49,090 nucleotides of DNA from a virus. The stretch covers positions 1 to 49,090 of the IMG/VR virus record IMGVR_UViG_3300049893_001783. The stretch is one strand, 5' to 3'. Position 1 is the stretch's first letter. Every line of letters starts with the position of its first letter. Positions 24,168 to 34,300 of the stretch are shown piece after piece. The notes beneath the pieces are model-generated. The model saw only the letters and a list, made by a program, of their open reading frames with translations. It was not told the DNA's origin and ran no database searches. The position numbers and the translations under genes are program-made.

Positions 24168-25313
24168 ATGAAATACATAGCATTGGCTTTGTTGTTGGCC
24201 GGTTGTGGTTGTAGTAGCGACACAACAATAGATGCGCTAGACCCACATTGTAATGAGCCATGCTACGAAGGCCCCTATACCCTCGCGGGTGTAGGGGTTT
24301 GTCGTTTGGGGGTTTGGGAATGTGATTCCGAGGGTAGATTATTAGGTTGTATTGGTTCAGGGCATCCCGGTCAAGAATCATGTGATAATTTAGATAATGA
24401 CTGTGATGGTCAGGTCGATGAAAACTTGACCAAGGGTTGTTCTAATCCTTGCGGCTATGGCCAATCGAAGTGTAAAGAAGGCGCTTGGACGGCTTGTGAT
24501 GCCCCACAACCTAAACCAGAAATCTGTGACGGCAAAGACAATGATTGCGATTATAAAGTAGATGAACCAGAAGATTTGCCATTAGAATTCTGCTACAATG
24601 GTCCTACTGGAACAGTAGGTGTAGGTGAATGTAGGCCCGGTGTAGTATTTTGTGAATACGGGTTTAAGCGTTGTACGGACATTACACCACAAGACGAAAT
24701 CTGTGATTTCCGAGACAATAACTGTGACGGCATGGTGGACGAAGGGGTAAGCCGCGCCACGATGCTAGATTTGGTCCTAGTTTGGGACCATAGTGGGTCG
24801 ATGGTCGGACACCCGTTGTACGGGGAGTGGATTAGAGGGATTAAAGAAGGATTATTGGGGAATCGTCAAGATTTAAGGGTGGCCGTATTGAAAATCACGG
24901 ATTTGCCTAATGATGGTTCAGTAATAGTACACGCAGATTTCCAAAATCCAGCTATGGCAGTTAAGTCATTTGAAACATTATTGGTGAGTGATTCTGGTGG
25001 GAAGGAAGCTAGTATTGACGCGGTGTGTCAAGCCACTACCCTACCTTTAACTTGGCGTCAAAATACCCGTAAGGTATTTATGATGTTTACCGACGAAATC
25101 CCTCAAACCTTTAGTGTTCCGGGTAATGACTTAAAGGATTGTGCCAGTAAAGCTACCAATTTTGGCCTAGAAGTCCACATTTGGACTTTATTGGATATGT
25201 ACCAATTATGGTCCCCGATTCCAGCGAATCCTTTAAATTCATTGAATCCGCTGGAATCAACCAAAGACGCTATCCGTAATAGGGTGTTATCTATTATCGG
25301 AAGCGGTTGTTAA
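24168..25313 (+). CDS. Lipoprotein with three MopE motifs and a von Willebrand A domain
   Basis: From the ATG at 24168 the protein (381 aa) starts MKYIALALLLAGC, a short lipoprotein signal with lipobox LAGC and Cys13 as the lipidation site. A longer frame from 24144 would hide this signal. Then come cysteine-rich repeats, each ending in a MopE-type motif: CDNLDNDCDGQVDE (about 72-85), CDGKDNDCDYKVDE (about 120-133) and CDFRDNNCDGMVDE (about 179-192). A von Willebrand A domain follows with MIDAS DHSGSM (Asp near 207), GGKEASIDA and FTDE. It should sit in the outer membrane or periplasmic face of a Gram-negative cell and bind metal ions and a protein partner. Such domain pairs are typical of Myxococcota and relatives, which suggests capture from a host. 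Its stop shares TTAA with the convergent tail gene. Confidence 0.88.
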   Translation: MKYIALALLLAGCGCSSDTTIDALDPHCNEPCYEGPYTLAGVGVCRLGVWECDSEGRLLGCIGSGHPGQESCDNLDNDCDGQVDENLTKGCSNPCGYGQSKCKEGAWTACDAPQPKPEICDGKDNDCDYKVDEPEDLPLEFCYNGPTGTVGVGECRPGVVFCEYGFKRCTDITPQDEICDFRDNNCDGMVDEGVSRATMLDLVLVWDHSGSMVGHPLYGEWIRGIKEGLLGNRQDLRVAVLKITDLPNDGSVIVHADFQNPAMAVKSFETLLVSDSGGKEASIDAVCQATTLPLTWRQNTRKVFMMFTDEIPQTFSVPGNDLKDCASKATNFGLEVHIWTLLDMYQLWSPIPANPLNSLNPLESTKDAIRNRVLSIIGSGC

Positions 25314-27562
25314 TAAACTGGTCTAATTTCGGTGTGGTCGTAGTCTATTCTAACGCCAGCAAATGCAATACTACCGACGTTAGTAGCTGGACATTTTACA
25401 ATTAGTGTCCAATGAGCATCACCTGTTACCGCTACTGGCGCAGGCACAAATGTTGCATTAGACCAACGGTGTCCGTTGCCGGTGGGGTTAGTTATAACAG
25501 TACCGGTTACGCAATTGCCGTCGCAAGAATAAGCGGCTACGGTAAAGTCACCGTTAATCATATCTGGCACCAATGATCTTAGTGTGCCAGTAAAAACCGC
25601 ATCCCTGCTAAATACGGTAAAGGTGGCTGAAACCAAAGAAATATCGGCTGCGCCAAATGCACCGAAATGGGTTATGACAACATCGTCCAAACCATTGACT
25701 GCGGCTGCAAGGTAACTGCCCATACCGTTTATGGCGTTAGCTATAGCGGTAGATACTTGGTTCTTGGTATCCGCATTAGCAAATACTACAGCAATATTGC
25801 CGCCAGCAACACCGTCCAAAGGTGGATTTTGGTCGAATTCCAATGTATAAGTAGTATTACCGTCAAATAGGGTAATGGTTTCCCCATCGGCTATAGCTGC
25901 GCCAGCTTGGCCAGTAATATAACCTACTTTGTCATATCCAGACAAGCCAAGTGAACTGGTAGTGTCGGTGCTGGATTTGTAATTATATTGTAAATCAGTT
26001 ATTAAAGCATTGTTAGGTATTAATACTTTAGCCATTAGGGTAAATTCAGCTAAAGCATTAGTAACCCAATTGTAACCATCACCGTTGGCATTGACTTGTA
26101 AAGTAGGATTTCCAGCTACGGCAACGAATTCGGTAGCCGGAATATGTAATGTACGGTTAACTGCTGGGCTGGACTTCAAATCATATGATTGTCCATCAAT
26201 ATAAACATCCCCGCCAAGGGTTGTATCAACGCCTGTCCCGGCTACTTGTACGCTTGTGTCGTTGGCATTAGTTCCTACTTGGAATAATCCAGCCCCGGTT
26301 CCTTGTCTAGATACCCCGGTTCCGATTACGAACCCACCATTATAAACTGGCACTACGGGGTCGGCCGGTACGGTAGCAGCAATGTTTAGCTTGACTGTAC
26401 CTTGGACCAAGTTGGTTGCTACGCCGCTAGCTGGAATAAATGGTATACCACCCCGGGTTCCTATTTCGGTTCCTATACGCCAAGCCAATATAACTCGTCT
26501 ACCCGGTATGGTAGAGTCACCCAAATTAGCCAACGTCCCTACTACGGCATTAATTGAAGCGTTGGATTCTCTAACTATATCAACGTATAGGCATTGTCCG
26601 TCGTTTACGGTAGTTCCAACCGTATCGTCTGCAATAGTATTATACCAACCAGTTGAATTCTCAAAAGCGATCTTTAAGCCTTCCCATTTCAAAGTAGGGC
26701 TAGACCATTCGAAGTTATCGCTTAATATACCTACTGACCCATATAATAATTGTACGTTGTCCCTAGCGACGTTGGAATACCAATATTCTCCACCACGGTT
26801 TTCCCAAATGCTAGTGGCCATAGCATTGATCCAATCCTTTAATGAAACAAGGGATTTATCGCCCCCAGCAAAAGGATCTAAAGCACTACTAACGTCATAG
26901 GTTTGGGGGTTTTCTTCCCGGTCTGGCCAATCAAAGAATCCAGCGGAATTCGGAGAATCGCCCCCGGGTGCCAACCTAAACATTAAGTTCCGGGTATCTG
27001 TAATGCCATCAACGTCATTGGCGGCAGTAGTTACTACTTTGGCTATAGGTAATACATTGGTTGAATCGCTAAACGGTTGTGTTTGAATAATAATACGGTA
27101 TTTCATCAACCTAGCTTTGGGAACAATCCTACTAAATTCTTCGCCAGTATCGGCATCCATGAATTTAGTTAAATCATTGGTTGTGGAGTCTGTTTTGCGT
27201 ATTAGATCCAAACCTACATAATTAATGCTGGCAGCAGCAAAACCACCAACAACATTGGTATTGGTAGATGACAATAGTTCGGCTGGGGTAGAGTCATCTA
27301 TGGTAAAGAACGTACCGGATTCGCTAGCCAAAGGGTGTAATATAATGGCTCCTGCTACGTTTAATACTAAGTTGGTGGCTGGTTTGCCTAAAACACCGGC
27401 AGTTGTAATGGTTAAGCCGCTAACGATTTGTGGTGATTGATTAGTTAATACCCTACCGCCTAATATGTCGAAATCGTTGGCTACGCCAGATTCGATTTGA
27501 CGCAAGTCAGATACTTCTACTCGTTGTTGCCCTAACCAATTTATTTGTCTTTTAATAGCCAT
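25310..27562 (-). CDS. Tail/baseplate-associated structural protein, 750 aa
   Basis: A large protein of predicted beta-strand character, rich in Gly, Ala, Thr, Asn and Val, typical of tail-tip or fibre-adaptor proteins. The N-terminus begins MAIKRQINWLGQQRVEVSDLR, and a DGITDTRNLMFRLAPGG segment lies near 200. No enzymatic motif is seen. It is the last gene of the minus-strand baseplate block, starting nine bases after the previous gene. The function as a virion component is inferred from position, size and composition. Confidence 0.65.
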   Translation of the reverse strand: MAIKRQINWLGQQRVEVSDLRQIESGVANDFDILGGRVLTNQSPQIVSGLTITTAGVLGKPATNLVLNVAGAIILHPLASESGTFFTIDDSTPAELLSSTNTNVVGGFAAASINYVGLDLIRKTDSTTNDLTKFMDADTGEEFSRIVPKARLMKYRIIIQTQPFSDSTNVLPIAKVVTTAANDVDGITDTRNLMFRLAPGGDSPNSAGFFDWPDREENPQTYDVSSALDPFAGGDKSLVSLKDWINAMATSIWENRGGEYWYSNVARDNVQLLYGSVGILSDNFEWSSPTLKWEGLKIAFENSTGWYNTIADDTVGTTVNDGQCLYVDIVRESNASINAVVGTLANLGDSTIPGRRVILAWRIGTEIGTRGGIPFIPASGVATNLVQGTVKLNIAATVPADPVVPVYNGGFVIGTGVSRQGTGAGLFQVGTNANDTSVQVAGTGVDTTLGGDVYIDGQSYDLKSSPAVNRTLHIPATEFVAVAGNPTLQVNANGDGYNWVTNALAEFTLMAKVLIPNNALITDLQYNYKSSTDTTSSLGLSGYDKVGYITGQAGAAIADGETITLFDGNTTYTLEFDQNPPLDGVAGGNIAVVFANADTKNQVSTAIANAINGMGSYLAAAVNGLDDVVITHFGAFGAADISLVSATFTVFSRDAVFTGTLRSLVPDMINGDFTVAAYSCDGNCVTGTVITNPTGNGHRWSNATFVPAPVAVTGDAHWTLIVKCPATNVGSIAFAGVRIDYDHTEIRPVY

Positions 27563-27571
27563 TTGTTTGCC

Positions 27572-28003
27572 TTAATGGGAAAACGCTGTTTCCGATTCAT
27601 TTATTACACCAAAACCACTAAATTCTATTACCCCAACAGATAGGGTTTGGGAGTCAAAATTCCATTGTTGTCTGCTAACTACACATTTATCTACTTCTAA
27701 GATTAAAGTATCGGTAGACCTATCTACAACCACCAAATGAAAGTATTTTTCTTTCAAAATAAGGTGTTCCGGCGCTACTAATCCTTGGCCTTCTGCGCCA
27801 CCGGAGCCCTTTTTGCGGTATAACCGTATTTGGCCATTAACGTTAATTGGACCGGGTATGATTTCTACAGCGGTATTGTCGTCTATGCTAAAGATTTCGT
27901 GCCGATTATAGTTGATGGTAAAACCTAGGGCAGCCACATTATTAAATAAGTGGTTATTTATATATACTTTTATGTCCCCGCCTCTAAGTGTTATAATCCG
28001 CAT
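27572..28003 (-). CDS. Small tail/baseplate protein, 143 aa
   Basis: Not firmly recognised. From the ATG at 28003-28001, which overlaps the upstream stop as TAATG and has AGGAAG upstream; a longer GTG frame starts at 28021. The protein is beta-rich (MRIITLRGGDIKVYINN, then FTINYNRHEIFSIDDN, EIIPGPINVNGQIRLYRKK) and ends with a symmetric strand pattern (VGVIEFSGFGVINES). The EIxPGPxxVxGxI pattern is reminiscent of small tail tube-like or baseplate ring proteins. Gene order (after gpJ-like and the Kelch protein) supports a structural role. Confidence 0.6.
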   Translation of the reverse strand: MRIITLRGGDIKVYINNHLFNNVAALGFTINYNRHEIFSIDDNTAVEIIPGPINVNGQIRLYRKKGSGGAEGQGLVAPEHLILKEKYFHLVVVDRSTDTLILEVDKCVVSRQQWNFDSQTLSVGVIEFSGFGVINESETAFSH

Positions 28004-31000
28004 TATTCTTCCTCTTGCCACCTTTGGACTTCTGAATCTATGTCATCCCCTGCCCAAATACGTACTTTGTCCGATAGCTTGGCATCGCCTTTGGCTGGAT
28101 GACCAGCATTACCCAAACCAGTATCCCCCGGATAAACTATAGTAATGTTGGTGTTAATACCGGCAGCGTGGGATTCTGTGGACAAAGATTCACAATACAC
28201 CCTAGGCGTTGTATTGGCAGTTAGGTAAAAAGCATTTAAATCAGATGCGTCTGGTGGAGCGTATTTATTAGATTCATACAATAATGTAACGTCTGAACCG
28301 GCAGGTACGTCTTGTGTTATAACAAAACTAGGGTCTGTTTGTAGGGTAGTGGCGTCTAATACATTATAATAAGCTAATCCGGCCACTTGTTCGCTGGTGC
28401 CAAAATTAAACACTAAATAGCCTTCGTTTGGGAAAGCACTAGTGTCTGCTACTGTGATGGTATCGTAACCAACACCTTGAATTAAAGGATTAGTTAAAGT
28501 AGTTGAAATAGAACTTAGGGCTAAACCGTTGGTTGGGTCAAATATGAATGGGCCAGCCAAGTCATCTATTTCGGTGACAATTTTTGTTACCGTAGGGTTT
28601 TGTGTTAGGTCTATACTGAATACCGCAGCCCCACCAGTATCTATATCAAATTGATTAGGGGCCAATATAGCATTAACTGGCCATACTTGGTTATTTAAAC
28701 CATTACTGTTGGGAGCCGGAAAGGCATAGGATTCATAAGCCATTCTGGTTGTCACTAAACACTTTACGGTGTGTCCACTTGCTACAATATCTGTCAAAAA
28801 TGTATCTACAACAGTAGCTCCACCAGCCGTTAATCCTACGTCTGGTATAACCAATTTTATGTCGTGGGTATTTCTGTCAAATTCATATACGTTGGTTCTG
28901 TTATTGGGTATACTGGTTGAATCATATCCGGGGCCATACCAAGGATTTCCGTTAGGGTGTTTAATCAACCCACACGCCCACATTGATTCTGGTAAAGTGC
29001 CAGAATTAGCTATACTAGGAGTTAGGGGTGGTACATTTAAAACATGGTATTGTGTGCCTAAACCAGACAAATTACCAACCAAGAATACCTTTTCGCCACT
29101 ATTGGTATTGATACTTATCATTTTGGCATAAGTAATAGCAGACCCAAATACACCAACAAAGGTTTGTACGGTATTGTTTACTGGATTATAAATAAATACA
29201 TCCAAATTAACTACTGGGAAAAACCCTAGGGTTGTTCCACCCAAAATCATTATCGTACCGTTGTTTAATTCACACATGGAAAAGGCTTGTAGGTCTTGTG
29301 ATACTGCGGTAGCCACGTTAGACCACAATCCGGTAGTTATATCGTAGATTTCGGCACTACCAAATCCACCACCCCAACACAATACCTTATTATTATTTAA
29401 TTTAATAAGTTGATGGTATTGGCGGGCAACGGTCATTGGTCCAGTTGGTATTAATCCACCAGTAGGGCTAACGTCCTTATCAAATATATAACAGCTTTGT
29501 GTTCCAACCCCCATACCTGCTGGGTCACCACCAGCTATCAACACCCGTTGATTATCTAAAGCTACTATGGCTGGACCGTATTGTATGGATGCTGGTAACC
29601 CTAATGCTGTAGCAGAATAAGTACCGGTGGCATCCCGGGACTCTATGTAATCAGTACCTAAACCGTCTGTTCCCAAAGTCCAAACTGTTCCGTCTGGCAT
29701 TTGTGTTTGGACGTTGTATTCACTTTCTACTATAGTAGGAGTTTCGTCTGCTATAGACCCGGTATTGGCTGTTTGGTCTGGCATTACATTTTCTAATTGT
29801 ACGAAATCTCCTGCACTTAAATTATGGTTAGTAGAGGTAGTTAATGCCAAGGGGCTCGATTGGCTACCATTGGTAATAGCCAAAGTTTCCCCTATGTGTA
29901 AATAAGCTGCTTCTGATACGTCACGGTTTAATATTTCTGAAACAGCCGGTAATATAATTTCTAGGGTGTTGTCGGTAGTTTGGTAGGCTGTAGCAAATTG
30001 GGTATTATTTTGAATAGTGTGGATTATTGGCCTGTAAGCCATGAAATGATCGTCTGCTGCTTGGACTATATTGCCAAAAGCGTATGGTTGTTTTGCGCCA
30101 GTTAAACTAGTGAATTCAATCCAATTTAATCCAGTTTTAGTAACCACAAATGAACCACGGTTGTCTGTATTTATTTTAAGTGCCGGTAAGGTTTGCGTGA
30201 ATTCAGTACCGGTTAGGGTAATGTAATCCCCGGGATGAATCAAATGGAAACTAGGGTCTGCCCCTACCAATACCCAAGTTAGCCTTAAATCGTCCCCACT
30301 TGCTTGAGTTATGACGTATTCTGTTCCTACGGTATCGGTAGTTGGTATTAGTTCAGGGAATTGTAATATGTTTTGTACTAGCCCACCTTGGCAGCTTATT
30401 TTCCCACCTAGGCCAATTACACCAGAATACACCCTAACTTTGGTGTCGCCCGATTCATTGGTTATGGCTTCTGCGAAATGAGGTAGTTGGCGTTTATTGA
30501 AATACCGAGTTATTACGGCTGATAGTTCTTGGGCTGTAGCAGCGGTAATGTCTGTGAAATCATCGGTTTCGAATGGTATTTCATATAAATCATTGTTATG
30601 CTTTATTATTAATGTATCACCATTATTTAAATTAAATGGTTCGGGATCGGATTCCATATAGGCGTGAGTCGCGCCCAAACCATATAGTGTTTCTATGATT
30701 TGTAGAATAGAACTAATAGTTATTTTATCATTTGATTTAATAGCTAATCGTCTAAATATTTCATCTGGAATACCTACCGATTCTGGTCGATATAACCCTA
30801 ACTCCGATGCCTTACGGTCTAGATAGGATTCCTTGGCAGTAGCCAAATACTTTTGGTCAAATGCTAATTGAGCAGTTTCGTCTATATAAGCATCACCGGT
30901 AGACAAAGCAGCCAATAAGGCATCCCAATTTTTGCCTTTGAATAGTTTGTTTAAGAATTGTCTAATACGGGATTCTGTTGTGGGTGCTTCTAGGCTTAAG

Positions 31001-31329
31001 CTAGCCTCAAAAACGTCTGGCGTAGTAAAAGCAAATGTGCCGGTAATTACATCACCGTCTGGACAACTTATATTATAGGATTGTATTGCCCAATCTTGGT
31101 TGACTTGTAAAGATACCCTAGTGTCAAATGTTAGTTTAACGTGTTTAGGGTAGCCGCGTTCAGTAGTAATAGATTCAATAAATAAGGCGTCTGGCCCTAG
31201 TATGACATAATTGTCGCGGTTCAACGCATCGTTTCTATTAGACGCATTGACACAAAAGGGGCTTTTGTTGAACTCTACCCTTATTTGTGAACGGTTGATT
31301 ACCGTGACTTTGGTGATGGTTAATGCCAT
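28003..31329 (-). CDS. Baseplate/tail protein with Kelch-like beta-propeller, 1108 aa
   Basis: The N-terminal part (about 1-230) combines an Ig-like strand region with a helical segment (YLDRKASELGLYRPESVGIPDEIFRRLAI) common in baseplate wedge proteins that follow gpJ. The middle (about 570-800) has at least four Kelch-type repeats: blades such as VLIAGGDPAG, KVLCWGGGFGSAEIYD and TIMILGGTTLG with the GG pair, Y/F spacing and W. The C-terminus is beta-rich. Kelch propellers commonly bind proteins or glycans, so this may be a receptor-contacting domain grafted onto a baseplate protein. The ATG lies one base after the stop of the gpJ-like gene. Confidence 0.75.
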   Translation of the reverse strand: MALTITKVTVINRSQIRVEFNKSPFCVNASNRNDALNRDNYVILGPDALFIESITTERGYPKHVKLTFDTRVSLQVNQDWAIQSYNISCPDGDVITGTFAFTTPDVFEASLSLEAPTTESRIRQFLNKLFKGKNWDALLAALSTGDAYIDETAQLAFDQKYLATAKESYLDRKASELGLYRPESVGIPDEIFRRLAIKSNDKITISSILQIIETLYGLGATHAYMESDPEPFNLNNGDTLIIKHNNDLYEIPFETDDFTDITAATAQELSAVITRYFNKRQLPHFAEAITNESGDTKVRVYSGVIGLGGKISCQGGLVQNILQFPELIPTTDTVGTEYVITQASGDDLRLTWVLVGADPSFHLIHPGDYITLTGTEFTQTLPALKINTDNRGSFVVTKTGLNWIEFTSLTGAKQPYAFGNIVQAADDHFMAYRPIIHTIQNNTQFATAYQTTDNTLEIILPAVSEILNRDVSEAAYLHIGETLAITNGSQSSPLALTTSTNHNLSAGDFVQLENVMPDQTANTGSIADETPTIVESEYNVQTQMPDGTVWTLGTDGLGTDYIESRDATGTYSATALGLPASIQYGPAIVALDNQRVLIAGGDPAGMGVGTQSCYIFDKDVSPTGGLIPTGPMTVARQYHQLIKLNNNKVLCWGGGFGSAEIYDITTGLWSNVATAVSQDLQAFSMCELNNGTIMILGGTTLGFFPVVNLDVFIYNPVNNTVQTFVGVFGSAITYAKMISINTNSGEKVFLVGNLSGLGTQYHVLNVPPLTPSIANSGTLPESMWACGLIKHPNGNPWYGPGYDSTSIPNNRTNVYEFDRNTHDIKLVIPDVGLTAGGATVVDTFLTDIVASGHTVKCLVTTRMAYESYAFPAPNSNGLNNQVWPVNAILAPNQFDIDTGGAAVFSIDLTQNPTVTKIVTEIDDLAGPFIFDPTNGLALSSISTTLTNPLIQGVGYDTITVADTSAFPNEGYLVFNFGTSEQVAGLAYYNVLDATTLQTDPSFVITQDVPAGSDVTLLYESNKYAPPDASDLNAFYLTANTTPRVYCESLSTESHAAGINTNITIVYPGDTGLGNAGHPAKGDAKLSDKVRIWAGDDIDSEVQRWQEEE

Positions 31330-31330
31330 A

Positions 31331-34300
31331 TTAATTACCTAGTATGTTAATTGTAATATCTGTGTCAGGGTTCAATACCATTGCTTTTTCGTTGTCTTGT
31401 ACTGATATAATATCCGTACTGTTGGTCAAAGCTGGGCTTGTAGCAACCACGGATGTTACACCTTGAACAGACCTTGCTGCCGCAATAATGATTGATAAAT
31501 CTACGTCTTCACCTATTTTGGTAGCATTGATACGGCTAGCTACCGCATTTTGAATCAAAGGTATAGTGTCTGCATCAGTAAAGCCAGTTTTTAAACGTAT
31601 ATCCAATGTTAGCTCAACTGCTCTAATTAATGGCCCATGGATATTAACATTAGTACCAGCAGCTATTACACCCGGATACACTACTGGTGAATTTTGGTCC
31701 CCGTAAATGACTTTGTGGGCTTCATTTATTAGGCCGGTATTGTATTTGTAAGCATCCCTGCCAGAATGAACATAATTATCAAATTCTAGCTTATCTAATG
31801 CTTGCATATAATAACCATTTAGTTGAGTTATTTTGGACACAAAATCATCTATATTTACTCCACGAACCAATACTGTAGTTTGATCATTGTTGTCGGAATT
31901 CAAGTGTAGGTGTTTTACCAAAACCCAAAATTGGCCCAAAGTTCCTTCTTTTGTAATAAAATCATTAGTGTCTGCAATTGCGGTAGCGGCTTTGGTAGTC
32001 ATTCCACTAACCGTTACAGTTGTAGTAGTCAATCCAGTTGGGGTATCCAATATTGTCCAAGTACCAATATTATTGTCACCCAATACATTTGACATAATGG
32101 TTAATGTGTCACCCGGCATCAATGAATCGTAAGACCAGAAAACAATTCTATCCGCACCCGCTAATGTAACAGTTTCTTCTACTGCGTTAGGGTTGTAAAT
32201 CCAAGCACCACCCAATACGGTAACAATTACTTTGAAAACACCTGTATTGGCGGCAGAAGCGTCGGTAGATTTTATTTCAACCCAACCCGGAGCCAGACCA
32301 GCACCTATCGCGCCAAAATAAACGAAAGCATAATCACCCATTTTGGTGACAGTCATTCTACCAGCGGCGGGGCTGTGCGTTTCTACTGCTGTTCTAAATG
32401 ATCCAGCAACAGACAAGGTAATAGTGTCTCCCGCTGTATTAATAGCCAATTTGGTTGCATTAGTCCAATTTTTTGTTTTGGTATTTAGTTGATTTGTTGC
32501 CAATTTAACCATGTGGTCGCTAGTAAAACCGCTTACCGAATCGGAATCGACCGTAAATTGCAATAAGTGTTGGGCAGGAGTTATAGATACGCCAATTAAA
32601 GGAGTTGATATATTATTGCCTGAACCACCAGTTACTTCAATGGTTTGACCAGACCCTACACTTAAAGTATTGAATTGTAGTCTTTTATTGGAATCCCCAG
32701 CTACTATTTCTGCTGTATTAACTAATCCGCTTACTGCTGAACTATTAAGCCATCTTGCTACAGCATCAGTAGTTACTGGCACCAAACGCATTGTTTCGTT
32801 GGCAGTATCGTAGCTTAAACCAGTATTTAATGTAACGGTATCTTTTAATACAATATCTCCACCGAGTTGATATTCTAATACGTAATTGACACCATCATCC
32901 AAGCTGGCTTCAAATGTATTGTCGTAACGATATATTTTGTCTATAATACCAGCCCCGACTCCTACTTGGTAGGCATTTAAGTATTGTGGGAAATTGCTAT
33001 TAATGGTTGAAACAATATTGGCGGTAGTGGTTTGAGCGGTATCTATTGGGAAAAATTGGAAATTAGCCAAATCAACTACTGCTCCGAAATCCGCCGCTAC
33101 GAATGTTGTAGAAGTATCTGTAACGGTAAATGATAAAGCTGCTGTTGCGGATACTTGGAAATGTCCTTTGTTTCCGCTAACAAAAGTGCTGTTTTCTGGT
33201 ATATTTACTATATCTAGGACTTGTGGCACCAATAAGTTAGGTGCAGCACTAGAGCCAGACCAAACAGTTGATACTGGACGAGCTATAATATTACCTGCTT
33301 CTGAGTAAGTATAAACGTTACCGGCTACGCTAGTAACAATTTTGGGGCCAGTCGGGAAATCTGCTGGGAAACCGCTAGTAGTCAACCAAATGATTGAGCC
33401 GGGTACTACATTGGTTGGTAATGGTGCAGCAAATGTAACGGTTACGGTAGAACCTGCCCGTACAATATTTGTGTCTGTTCTGGTTGCATAAGTAAATGTA
33501 GCACTACTTACACCAGTTGTTACATCAAACCATGTACCAGCTTCTAATCCTACACCAATTCTGGCGGAACTAGTAGGCAACACTATATTTGTAATAGCCA
33601 AACCTGTATCATCAATTTCGTTATTTACACTAAAATCTGTATCTGGTGTAGATGGAGCATCATAACGGACTCTTACGCCTTGGCCTTCTGCGCCATACTT
33701 GGGGTAACGATAATAAATACCGTCACCGGCAGGTTTATTTAATAATTGGCGAGCACGCATATAAACAGCGAAATCTGCAAAATCAAAGTCATTGCCAAAA
33801 GCATCTTCCAGCAAGTTACCACTATTGTCTTCATCCACTACTGGCATTGGTGAATTGTATGCGCCATTTAGCTTTATATTGCGGTATAGTGGTATATCAA
33901 AAGTTGATTGTGGATTATTGTTGACTTGGATTGTAATGGAATCTTCGTCCGTTATGGTCAATGGTTGTACCGAAACTGGCATATCGTCGGTAACACTAAA
34001 TTGATTACTTAAGCGGATTTCGAATAGTTCAACACTTGCTGCGCCAGCCCCGGTGTCATCATAAGTCAACGTAGTAGCACTAGGTACTGTGTTTACAATA
34101 AATGCGTTTTCGGGGAAATTGGCGTCTGCTACTTCTGATCTAACCCAAATAATATCTCCCGGCTTGAATTTGTGCGCTGTTGTGGTTGTTGCTGTTACTA
34201 CGTTGGCCGCTCTAACCAATCCACCGATATTGACTTGGGATACAAAATTGGTAGACAAATAACGTAATTGTTTACGGGTAGAGGTATCTATTTTTCTAAC

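Noticed and set aside
26382-26900. 172-residue plus-strand frame opposite a tail gene
   Set aside because: It is the mirror of the minus-strand structural gene, has a low-complexity shadow composition and no ribosome-binding site; the minus frame spans the whole region.
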